DNA from: Alphaproteobacteria bacterium
GTDB taxonomy: Bacteria > Pseudomonadota > Alphaproteobacteria > Rhizobiales > NORP267
Reading direction: 5' to 3'
Assembly: GCA_028599125.1 (NCBI GenBank)
Contig: JAQRMX010000063.1
Location: forward strand, 1 to 34,394
Length of the DNA: 34,394 nt
Shown: in pieces, positions 24,608 through 34,394 of the stretch
How positions within the stretch are numbered: position 1 is the first letter of the stretch
How the letters are laid out: every line of letters starts with the position of its first letter
Translations under genes and position numbers: made by a program
Notes under the pieces: generated by a model
What the model was told of the DNA's origin: nothing
Seen by the model: the letters and a program-made list of their open reading frames with translations, nothing else
Databases searched by the model: none

Positions 24608-25808
24608 AGGGTATCTTGACGGGATCTCAAATCTTGCTCGACCTGCGTTTCCGATAGCCCCTTCTCCTTCCTGGAAAAAAGAGCAAATATACTGGATTTC
24701 AGAACTACGGTTGACTGATTTTCGGAATCATTCTGATCTCTCTTTGTCGCTATCCTCCCGTCCGGTAGTCTTGGTCGGCAAAAATGGCGCAGGAAAAACG
24801 AATCTTCTGGAAGCCATTTCATTGTTACTGCCCGGACGTGGCCTGCGTGGTGCAGCCATGAGTGAGTTGAAATGTGAAACAGGAAGAGGAAGCTGGACAG
24901 TCTGGGCAAAAATCGAAGGGCCTGAAGGAACACAATCTGTCGGTACGGGTCAGATTTCAGGAATGGATCATTCCCGACGTGAAGCACGGGTTAATGGATG
25001 TGCGTCTGTTCCGCTCCACAAGCTTGCGCGGCTGTGCCGCATGGTTTGGCTTACACCTTCAATGGACGGTCTTTTTATGGGGGCGGCAATGGAACGTAGA
25101 CAGTTCCTTGATAGGCTTGTTCTTGCTCTTAACCCAGAACATAAACAATATGTCATGGCCTTTGATAAGAGCATGCGTCAGCGCAATAATCTTCTTGAAC
25201 AAGGCCGGTATGATCCGGCCTGGCTTGGGGTGATTGAAGCGCAGATGGCCGAATATGGGACCGCCATCGCAGCGGCGCGCTGCGAAACAATTGCCCTGCT
25301 TCAGGATATTCTTTCAGCTCGCCACAGCAAGACACCCTTTCCTGTTGCCTATTTGCAACTGGATGGCTGCCTTGAATCTGATCTTGCCGGCAGGCCCGCC
25401 ATTGATGTTGAAGATCGTTATCGTCTAAGGCTTAAGGAAAATCGGCCGACAGACGCCCGGGCAAAACGAACTCTTGAAGGCCCACACCGTTCTGATCTCG
25501 CTGTTTATCATGCCAACAAGAAGCATCTGGCTCGTTTATGCTCCACCGGTGAGCAGAAAATTCTCCTAATCAGTTTGGTTCTCTCACACGCCAGACTCAT
25601 CGCCATTCAAAAAAGGGGAGCCGCTCCTCTCGTTTTATTTGATGAGGTTGCTGCTCATCTTGATATCGTCCATCGTACAACCCTATTTGAGGAACTTCAT
25701 GAAATTGGTGTCCAGGCCTGGATGACAGGAATCGAAAAAGAAAGCTTCACCTCCTTTGATGCGCAAATCTACCGCCTAACGGAGGGTCGCCTTGAGAACC
25801 TTGAATGA
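24564..25808 (+). CDS. recF: DNA replication and repair protein RecF
   Basis: RecF is an SMC-like ATPase that helps load RecA onto gapped DNA with RecO and RecR. Walker A is GKNGAGKT (72-79). The signature region is STGEQKILLISLVLSHARLI and Walker B with D-loop is PLVLFDEVAAHLD (near 355-367). The block SMDGLFMGAAMERRQFLDRL is also typical. Conserved sequence begins only at residue 45 (ISELRLTDFRNH). The only in-frame ATG codons lie upstream at 24564 and 24582, inside dnaN, so the annotated N-terminus carries about 40 unrelated residues. The true start may be a GTG at 24600 or a rare codon just after 24,680. The 414-residue length is therefore an upper limit. Confidence 0.93.
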   Translation: MTPLSCMSSCQCVSRGYLDGISNLARPAFPIAPSPSWKKEQIYWISELRLTDFRNHSDLSLSLSSRPVVLVGKNGAGKTNLLEAISLLLPGRGLRGAAMSELKCETGRGSWTVWAKIEGPEGTQSVGTGQISGMDHSRREARVNGCASVPLHKLARLCRMVWLTPSMDGLFMGAAMERRQFLDRLVLALNPEHKQYVMAFDKSMRQRNNLLEQGRYDPAWLGVIEAQMAEYGTAIAAARCETIALLQDILSARHSKTPFPVAYLQLDGCLESDLAGRPAIDVEDRYRLRLKENRPTDARAKRTLEGPHRSDLAVYHANKKHLARLCSTGEQKILLISLVLSHARLIAIQKRGAAPLVLFDEVAAHLDIVHRTTLFEELHEIGVQAWMTGIEKESFTSFDAQIYRLTEGRLENLE

Positions 25809-28562
<2,754 letters not shown>

Positions 28563-29048
28563 TGCAATCTTTTGATTGTAGTCGTATAAATTCAGGATCT
28601 AACTGCCACGCGGCTTCCGTCTCTTTTATCTTATTAACGGTAAAGGGTTCAGAACGGATACTTGTTTCACACAATTCCTTTCCAGCCCTCAGGACATAAC
28701 ACCTCCTTTACAGGACGGGTGATTGTCTTCCTGTACATCAGTTGATTTATGCCTGAAATGGAAAGCATCTTCCATATTATGAGAACGGTAATCTCTTCCC
28801 TTTTCTCCATGTCACACTATTTCTCACTCTTAATTTTACCCTTTGTTAAACAACAGGAAAGGATAGTCGGAATCCGAGTTTGAAAGCTTACCGTTCTTTT
28901 TGTAATCTGGTTATTTCCCTGTCATTGCGGATCCGGATTTGACAGGAGGGCTCACTACCTTCATTGAAAGGTCAAAAGACAGAACATTAGGGATCACCGG
29001 ACATCAGGAGTCCATATTTGAAGAAATTTTTCTCATTGAGAGTCAAAA
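28563..29048. other. Non-coding gap after gyrB
   Basis: 486 bases with no supported gene. A tiny CAATC/GATTG hairpin with a TTTT loop follows the gyrB stop at 28565-28578 but has no T-run. The rest shows T-rich stretches on the + strand and nothing I can name. Confidence 0.45.
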
Positions 29049-29594
29049 ATGCGCTTTACCATCACCCTTTTTCTTATTGTGTCCGTCATTTTTTTCCTAG
29101 CGACCAAATCCTATACCCATTTTAGGAACTATACCTTACAAAAAAGCACTCATTCTGCCAGCATAAGGCGCAGTGGCTTACCGATTCCTCGTTTTACCAG
29201 TCTTAAGAATCAACCTGCAAATGTCCGTCAGGGTCCCGGCATGATGTATGCGATCAAATGGATATTCAACCGGAAAGGCCTCCCATTGGAAATCATTGCC
29301 GAATTTAAAAACTGGCGTCAAATAAGGGATTCAGAGGGTATGGAAGGCTGGATTTTTCACAGTCTCCTCTCCGACCGCCGCACAGCACTTGTGGCACCCT
29401 GGAAAAAAGAAGGCCTGATCGCTCTTTATAAAAAAAAACTGGATAACGGAAAGATTCTTGCTAGGGTTGAGCCTTCAGTACAGGTGAGTATAAATTCTTG
29501 CGACGGCATATGGTGCCACCTGAAGATAGGAAGACTCTCTGGCTGGATGAAACAGGAAATTCTCTGGGGTGTATATCCTGATGAGAAAATCTAG
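29049..29594 (+). CDS. Exported SH3-domain protein (COG3807-like)
   Basis: The 181-residue product starts with a hydrophobic signal or anchor segment (about 4-19) and is otherwise soluble, so it is probably periplasmic. Two bacterial SH3-like units follow. The first is strong (about 44-115), with LPIPRFTSLKNQPANVRQGP, then WRQIRDSEGMEGWIFHSLLS. The second (about 128-178) is weaker, with a WCHLKIGRLSGWM segment. This matches the SH3-domain protein family common in alphaproteobacteria, of unknown role; SH3b domains usually bind peptidoglycan or peptides. Two cysteines (in NSCDGIWCHL) are close enough for a disulfide. It sits alone between gyrB and fabA with a weak ribosome binding site. Confidence 0.87.
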   Translation: MRFTITLFLIVSVIFFLATKSYTHFRNYTLQKSTHSASIRRSGLPIPRFTSLKNQPANVRQGPGMMYAIKWIFNRKGLPLEIIAEFKNWRQIRDSEGMEGWIFHSLLSDRRTALVAPWKKEGLIALYKKKLDNGKILARVEPSVQVSINSCDGIWCHLKIGRLSGWMKQEILWGVYPDEKI

Positions 29595-30045
29595 CTGGAA
29601 AGCTCTTCTAGGCAGAGACCTGTGTCAAAGGCTGGGCAGGGCCCCAGCGATAAAAATTCGCTCAAACTTTTTCTCCTGAAAATGAAGAAGGTAAGGACTG
29701 AGCGTCTCTCTGCTCCATGAGCATTCTCGCCTTGACCCATTGGAAGTCATCAGATAGTGTTTCCTGAGTTTGTTATGAGTCTCTTTGGGGTACTGAATGA
29801 GGCCATTTTTCTCTTTTTGTAGAAATGTGTTCTGTTTTCTAGGGGTGAGGCCTGTTTTTTGAAGATATATGATTACTTTCTTTGCGCGCCTTCTTTTCTC
29901 CATTGTAGATTTTTTGTGCGGAACAACTGATGAAGGTGCTTCATAGCCTTCCGTTACTTCCTTATATACCCAGGACATTGGGGAGAAAAGAACCCGCAAT
30001 ACCCTAAACGGGTTTGTATGCTGATAAATGTGAAGGGACCCGATA
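29595..30045. other. Gap before fabA with a doubtful - strand frame
   Basis: In this 451-base gap a 124-codon frame runs on the - strand (29625-29999), divergent from fabA. It starts with TTG or an internal ATG and has no ribosome binding site. Its product is basic (for example KRRRAKKVIIYLQKTGLTPR). In many alphaproteobacteria an irr/Fur-type regulator lies divergent from fabA, and GLTPRKQ faintly recalls the GLRPTRQR start of that family. The zinc and DNA-binding residues that should follow are absent. I treat it as non-coding or a decayed regulator. Confidence 0.3.
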
Positions 30046-30591
30046 ATGGAACGGATGTCCAGCTATGAATACCATGATCTTTTAGCGTGCGCTCACGGAA
30101 CTATGTTTGGTCCCGGGAATGCCCGTCTCCCGCTTCCTCCCATGCTCATGTTCAATCGGATTACAAAGATTAGTGAGAAGGGAGGAAAATATGGCAAAGG
30201 TGTTGTTCTCGCTGAACTTGATGTCAATCCTGATCTCTGGTTTTTCTCCTGCCATTTCGAGAATGATCCTGTCATGCCGGGATGCCTTGGTCTTGATGCA
30301 ACCTGGCAGATGCTAGGCTTCTTTCTCGCTTGGTTGGGAAAAGAAGGACGCGGTCGCGCGCTGGGGGTTGGTGATTCGAAATTCTCGGGTATGATTCTAC
30401 CCAGTACCAAAAAGGTCGAATACGGGATTGATATAAAACGTCTTATTGAACTAAAATTATCCTTGGGCATTGCGAATGGATGGGTCAAAGCAGACGACAA
30501 AGTCATCTATACGATAGAAAATCTGCGTGTTGGTCTCTTTGAGGAGGAAAATGAACAGGAAGATGAAGAAAACATCACCGGATTGGCATGA
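30046..30591 (+). CDS. fabA: 3-hydroxydecanoyl-ACP dehydratase/isomerase FabA
   Basis: FabA dehydrates 3-hydroxydecanoyl-ACP and isomerises trans-2- to cis-3-decenoyl-ACP, the branch point to unsaturated fatty acids. The 181-residue product carries the active-site His70 (in [14 protein letters not shown]) and Asp84 (in [11 protein letters not shown]), the same numbering as E. coli. The isomerase-type signature [13 protein letters not shown] separates it from FabZ. The C-terminus has an acidic tail ([16 protein letters not shown]) beyond the usual end. The ATG has AAGGGA seven bases upstream. It heads the fabA-fabB-fabI set. Confidence 0.96.
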   Translation: MERMSSYEYHDLLACAHGTMFGPGNARLPLPPMLMFNRITKISEKGGKYGKGVVLAELDVNPDLWFFSCHFENDPVMPGCLGLDATWQMLGFFLAWLGKEGRGRALGVGDSKFSGMILPSTKKVEYGIDIKRLIELKLSLGIANGWVKADDKVIYTIENLRVGLFEEENEQEDEENITGLA

Positions 30592-30681
30592 ACATATCCG
30601 GTCGAAAAGGTAATATTTGATGAGTAAATGGATATTTTCTTCCCGATACAGGAACAAGAAATCAGAAAAAAGGGAATTTTT

Positions 30682-31899
30682 ATGAGACGCGTTGTCATAA
30701 CCGGGAGAGGAATCGTCTCGTCAATTGGAGATAATTGTGAAGAAGTTCTTTTTTCCCTAAAGAACACACGTTCCGGTATTACTCGCTCCGAAGATCAGGT
30801 CAATATGGGCTTTCGCTCCCATGTTTTCGGTCATCCAAAAGTTGATCCCTTTGAGATTCTTGATAAAAGAACAACCCGCTTTATGGCCCAGGGTTCAGCC
30901 TGGAACTGGATTGCTGCCCAGGAAGCTATAAAAAGCTCTGGTCTTGAAGAAAAAGACATTTCCAACGAACGGACCGGGATTATTATGGGGTCCGGGGGAA
31001 CCTCATCAAGCACGATCGTCAAAGCCTCAGACATTACGCGGGAAAAAGGTCCCCGTCGGATCGGCCCCTTCGGTGTAACAAAGGCCATGTCCAGTACGGC
31101 CTCAGCAACTCTCTCTGTTCCGCTCCATATCAAAGGTATTAGCTACTCAATCTCTTCAGCATGTGCAACCTCAAGCCATTGCATCGGGAACGCAGCAGAA
31201 ATGATTCAGTGGGGAAAACAGGATATCATGTTTGCAGGCGGAAGCGAGGAGCTTCATTGGGCATTAAGCGCTCTTTTTGATGCGATGGGTGCCATCTCGT
31301 CAAAATTTAACAATACACCCAACACAGCTAGCCGGGCCTATGATAAGGAGCGTGATGGCTTCGTTATCTCAGGAGGGGCCGGCGTCCTCATCCTAGAAGA
31401 ACTAGAGCACGCCAAAGCACGGGGTGCTAAGATCTATGCCGAACTCGTCGGTTACGGTGCAACATCTGATGGAAATGATATGGTAGTGCCTTCCGGTGAA
31501 GGTGCCGCCCGTTGCATGCGCCAGGCACTTTCACCCGTCAGTCTGCCCCTAGATTATATCAATCCTCATGCCACATCGACACCTATTGGCGATTTAAAAG
31601 AAGTTGAGGCTCTGCGTGAAGTGTTTGGGGATCAATGCCCTCCTCTTTCTGCAACAAAATCACTCACAGGCCACTCCTTGGGGGCTGCCGGTGTACAAGA
31701 AGCAATTTACTCCCTTCTGATGATGGAAAATCGTTTCATGTGTGAAAGTGCTCATATCACGGAAATTGATCCGCTGGTAGCAGATATGCCGATCTTACGT
31801 AAACGTCAGGATGATGTAGATCTGTCTTACGTAATGTCCAATTCATTCGGTTTCGGTGGGACAAACGCCGCGCTAGTTTTCAAACATCCAGACGCATGA
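30682..31899 (+). CDS. fabB: 3-oxoacyl-ACP synthase I (FabB)
   Basis: FabB elongates the cis-3-decenoyl-ACP made by FabA, completing the anaerobic-type unsaturated pathway. From the ATG at 30682 the product has 405 residues and begins [16 protein letters not shown]. The Cys-His-His triad is Cys161 ([12 protein letters not shown]), His296 ([11 protein letters not shown]) and His331 ([11 protein letters not shown]), with Lys326, two lower than E. coli numbering. The C-terminal [12 protein letters not shown] gate is present. AGGGA lies seven bases upstream of this ATG; an earlier ATG at 30628 would add 18 non-conserved residues. Its stop overlaps an ATG of the fabI frame at 31896. Confidence 0.97.
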   Translation: MRRVVITGRGIVSSIGDNCEEVLFSLKNTRSGITRSEDQVNMGFRSHVFGHPKVDPFEILDKRTTRFMAQGSAWNWIAAQEAIKSSGLEEKDISNERTGIIMGSGGTSSSTIVKASDITREKGPRRIGPFGVTKAMSSTASATLSVPLHIKGISYSISSACATSSHCIGNAAEMIQWGKQDIMFAGGSEELHWALSALFDAMGAISSKFNNTPNTASRAYDKERDGFVISGGAGVLILEELEHAKARGAKIYAELVGYGATSDGNDMVVPSGEGAARCMRQALSPVSLPLDYINPHATSTPIGDLKEVEALREVFGDQCPPLSATKSLTGHSLGAAGVQEAIYSLLMMENRFMCESAHITEIDPLVADMPILRKRQDDVDLSYVMSNSFGFGGTNAALVFKHPDA

Positions 31900-31934
31900 G
31901 CAAAGACTGCAGGGAAGAGAAGGAAAGATTTTTC

Positions 31935-32741
31935 ATGTCATCGCGACTCATGGAGGGAAAACGTGGTTTGATCATGGGGATCGCTAATGATCATTCCATT
32001 GCATGGGGAATTGCCAGGACGCTTGCGCAGCATGGCGCAAAGCTTGCCATAACCTATCAGGGGGATGTGTTCAAACGGCGTGCCGAACCATTGGCTGAAT
32101 CCTTAAAAGCAGACCTCTGTTTGCCCTGTGATGTTGAAAATATTGAAAGTCTTGATGAAGTTTTCCGTAGTTTGGAAGAGAAATGGGGTGAAATTGATTT
32201 CGTCGTTCATGCGCTTGCTTACTCAAAGAAAGAGGAACTGAATCAGAAATATTTCGAAACGACACGAGAAAACTTCTTCCACACTATGCTGATTTCTTGT
32301 TTTTCCTTCACAGAAATTGCCAAACGTGCCGCCGTTCTTATGCCGCGGGGTGGCTCTCTGCTGACTTTAACAGCAAATGGTTCCACCCGCGTGATGCCCA
32401 ATTATAATGTCATGGGAATTGCAAAAGCCGCGTTGGAATCAAGTGTCCGCTATCTTGCTGTAGATCTAGGCTTGCAAGGCGTTCGTGTCAATGCAATATC
32501 CGCCGGACCGATGCGAACCTTAGCTGGGGCAGGGATTGCCAAGGCGAGGCTTATGTTCAAGTATCAAAAGCAGAATTCAGCAATGCAAAAAAGCGTAACT
32601 CTTGATGATGTGGGCAGTGCCGCTCTTTACTTACTCTCAGACCTTTCCCTCAGTGTTACCGGAAACATTCACTTTGTAGATGCCGGTTACAATATTATGT
32701 GTATGCCACGCGCAGAACACCTTGATACCCCCCGGACCTGA
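31935..32741 (+). CDS. fabI: Enoyl-ACP reductase FabI, with an altered active-site position
   Basis: FabI reduces enoyl-ACP with NADH in the last step of each elongation cycle and is the usual triclosan target. From the ATG at 31935 the product has 268 residues and starts MSSRLMEGKRGLIMGIANDH. That ATG follows GAAGGAAAG; the overlapping ATG at 31896 would add 13. The Rossmann start and Tyr157/Lys164 (NYNVMGIAKAALE) are intact. The residue equal to E. coli Tyr146, usually Tyr in LTYxGSTRVMPNYN, is Ala147 here (LTLTANGSTRVMPNYN). InhA has Phe there, so activity is not excluded. The AGPMRTLAGAGI substrate loop is conserved. It is probably co-transcribed with fabA and fabB. Confidence 0.94.
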   Translation: MSSRLMEGKRGLIMGIANDHSIAWGIARTLAQHGAKLAITYQGDVFKRRAEPLAESLKADLCLPCDVENIESLDEVFRSLEEKWGEIDFVVHALAYSKKEELNQKYFETTRENFFHTMLISCFSFTEIAKRAAVLMPRGGSLLTLTANGSTRVMPNYNVMGIAKAALESSVRYLAVDLGLQGVRVNAISAGPMRTLAGAGIAKARLMFKYQKQNSAMQKSVTLDDVGSAALYLLSDLSLSVTGNIHFVDAGYNIMCMPRAEHLDTPRT

Positions 32742-32950
32742 TCGTCAGTACTGATCATCATCCCCTTAGCTATATATACAGGAACCTGTCCTCTTTATTC
32801 TGTTTTTGATGCGGATTTGCAGCTTACTATCCTATTAAAATTCATGTTTTTTGATCACGCGAGTCCAACTATAACCGAAACAACAGGCAACCGAGACAAG
32901 CTTTAAGTCCGAAACAGAAAAGCCGATACAGCGCCCATTTTTAGAGTCAT
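32742..32950. other. Gap between convergent fabI and pnp
   Basis: About 210 bases with no gene. Small palindromes occur (CAGTACTG near 32,746; TGATC/GATCA around it), but no + strand terminator with a T-run is convincing. Confidence 0.4.
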
Positions 32951-32979
32951 AAAAAAGACCTGTCAAAGGAAAACAGACC
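32951..32979 (-). terminator. Candidate weak intrinsic terminator of pnp
   Basis: On the - strand GGTCTG (32974-32979) can pair with CAGGTC (32957-32962), two of the six pairs being G-U wobbles, and six T follow directly. It lies 14 bases beyond the pnp stop. Position and T-run support it; the stem is weak. Confidence 0.35.
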
Positions 32980-32992
32980 CGATACGGAGACG

Positions 32993-34394
32993 TTATTTAC
33001 CCTCCGGAAGCGCCTCACCTGTCTTCTGGTCAACAACCTTCATGGACAAACGTATCTTTCCCCGCTCATCAAACCCAATCAGCTTGACCCACACATCCTG
33101 TCCCTCACGGACAATATCAGACGTCTTTTCCACACGCATTCTGGCAAGTTGTGAAATATGAACAAGCCCTTCTTTTGCCCCCCAAAAGCTCACAAACGCA
33201 CCAAAATCAACAATTTTGACAACCTTTCCCTTATAAATATGTCCAGCCTCTGGTTCCGATACAATGGAGACAATCCAGTCGCGCGCAGCCTGAATAGCCT
33301 CCTTCTCAGAAGAGGCAATCTTGATTAAACCATCATCAGAAATGTCAATTTTTGCGCGCGTCTGTTCAACAATTTCGCGAATGACCTTTCCACCAGCTCC
33401 AATCACATCACGAATCTTGTTGACGGGAACATTCATGGTTTCAATCCGGGGCGCATATTCAGCAAGCTCCAAGCGTGAGTGATTCAGGGCCTTAGCCATT
33501 TCACCAAGAATGTGGACACGCCCCTTTTTAGCCTGCTCAAGAGCCACCCTCATAATGGTCTCATCAATACCGGTAATTTTTATATCCATCTGCAGCGCAG
33601 TGATTCCCTGTTCTGTGCCCGCAACCTTGAAATCCATATCTCCAATACGATCTTCATCCCCGAGAATATCCGAAAGGACACGATAAGTGCCACCCTCTTT
33701 GATCAATCCCATTGCAATACCCGCTGTTGAACGTTGCATGGGAATCCCCGCATCCATCATTGCAAGCGAAGCTCCGCAGACTGTTGCCATTGAGGATGAA
33801 CCGTTCGACTCGGTAACCTCAGAGACAGCGCGGATTGTGTAAGGAAATTCCTCCCGCGAAGGAAGCTGAGCGCGCAACGCACGCCAGGATAATTTTCCGT
33901 GTCCAATCTCACGACGCCCTGTAAAACCAATCCGACCGGTCTCTCCGACACAGTAGGATGGGAAATTATAGTGCAACATGAAATTTTCTTTATAGGTTCC
34001 CTCAAGCGCGTCTACAAATTGCTCATCTTCACCGGTCCCCAAAGTCACAACGATGATGACTTGAGTTTCCCCGCGGGTGAAAAGCGTTGAGCCATGTGCC
34101 CGCGGGACAATGCCAACCTCGGCCTCAATCGGACGGATATCCTCAAGACCACGCCCGTCAATCCGCTGCCCACTACTAAGGATCTTCTGTCGTACAATAT
34201 CTTTCTCAACGGACTTGAATGCCATTTTAAGAAGATGTGGAAAGAACGCAGGCTCCTCGGAAAACATCATTACCGCTTCTTCACGCACGGAAGAAAGCGC
34301 CTTGGAACGCTCCTCCCGATCCGTGATCATATAAGCAGAGCTGACCTTACCGGAAAGCGCCTCACGGATCCTCTCCTCGGCTTCTGTTTGCTTA
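32993..34394 (-). CDS. pnp: Polyribonucleotide nucleotidyltransferase (PNPase), C-terminal part
   Basis: PNPase degrades RNA 3' to 5' by phosphorolysis, forms a trimer and is a core part of RNA turnover. The frame stays open to the right edge, so the N-terminal RNase PH domain, about a third of the protein, lies outside the window. The 466 visible residues contain the second RNase PH domain, with [15 protein letters not shown] and [18 protein letters not shown] holding the catalytic aspartates. A KH domain follows, with the GAGGK loop in [18 protein letters not shown]. The S1 domain ([26 protein letters not shown]) ends close to the stop, so the long RNase E-binding tail of some proteobacteria is missing. 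It is convergent with fabI. Confidence 0.97.
   Translation of the reverse strand, partial: KQTEAEERIREALSGKVSSAYMITDREERSKALSSVREEAVMMFSEEPAFFPHLLKMAFKSVEKDIVRQKILSSGQRIDGRGLEDIRPIEAEVGIVPRAHGSTLFTRGETQVIIVVTLGTGEDEQFVDALEGTYKENFMLHYNFPSYCVGETGRIGFTGRREIGHGKLSWRALRAQLPSREEFPYTIRAVSEVTESNGSSSMATVCGASLAMMDAGIPMQRSTAGIAMGLIKEGGTYRVLSDILGDEDRIGDMDFKVAGTEQGITALQMDIKITGIDETIMRVALEQAKKGRVHILGEMAKALNHSRLELAEYAPRIETMNVPVNKIRDVIGAGGKVIREIVEQTRAKIDISDDGLIKIASSEKEAIQAARDWIVSIVSEPEAGHIYKGKVVKIVDFGAFVSFWGAKEGLVHISQLARMRVEKTSDIVREGQDVWVKLIGFDERGKIRLSMKVVDQKTGEALPEGK

Noticed and set aside
24604-24987. 127-codon - strand frame over dnaN/recF
   Set aside because: It lies opposite conserved RecF coding sequence, including the Walker A, and has no family features.

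Overview
The window looks like a chromosomal segment of an alphaproteobacterium, most likely in or near the Acetobacteraceae (Rhodospirillales/Acetobacterales). This rests on gene order: enoyl-CoA hydratase-rpsT-dnaA-dnaN-recF-gyrB, dut-coaBC-ubiB-ubiE, acnA divergent from ccmABCDG beside ftsY-yciB, and fabA-fabB-fabI. I could not run a phylogeny. Base composition is fairly AT-rich for that family. About a quarter of the window (my count, roughly 8.5 kb) has no intact gene, which is high for a bacterium. Several gaps hold broken reading frames and short tandem duplications, so I infer a genome that is eroding, as in host-restricted lineages.

Layout. 0.1-1.8 kb (+): ftsY and yciB. 2.1-5.1 kb (-): the cytochrome c maturation operon ccmA-B-C-D-G, with start/stop overlaps at A/B and C/D. 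5.4-8.1 kb (+): acnA, divergent from ccmA. 8.7-9.6 kb (-): a Bax inhibitor-1 family membrane protein with a clear terminator. 10.4-12.6 kb (+): an intracellular PHA depolymerase and a YgjP-like zinc peptidase, with a hairpin presenting a consensus DnaA box between them. 12.9-17.0 kb (-): ubiE-ubiB-coaBC-dut, read from right to left. 17.0-18.3 kb: a gap with a pseudogene-like relic and odd repeats, at the place where mutM is expected. 18.3-19.9 kb (+): enoyl-CoA hydratase and rpsT. 19.9-21.7 kb: a second degraded gap. 21.7-28.6 kb (+): dnaA, dnaN, recF, gyrB. 29.0-29.6 kb (+): an exported SH3-domain protein. 30.0-32.7 kb (+): fabA-fabB-fabI. 33.0-34.4 kb (-): the 3' two thirds of pnp, running off the window end.

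The genes are almost all core: replication initiation and clamp, gyrase, membrane-protein targeting, coenzyme A and ubiquinone biosynthesis, c-type cytochrome assembly, the TCA cycle, and the anaerobic-type unsaturated fatty acid pathway. I found no convincing new defence, secretion or mobile system, no CRISPR array, no tRNA or rRNA gene and no intact insertion sequence. The points worth a second look are the two degraded gaps flanking rpsT/ech, a recurring pattern of 18-bp tandem duplications confined to gaps, a purine-rich repeat array that replaces a normal ribosome binding site ahead of rpsT, a DnaA box in a hairpin loop, and changed active-site positions in FabI and CoaBC.
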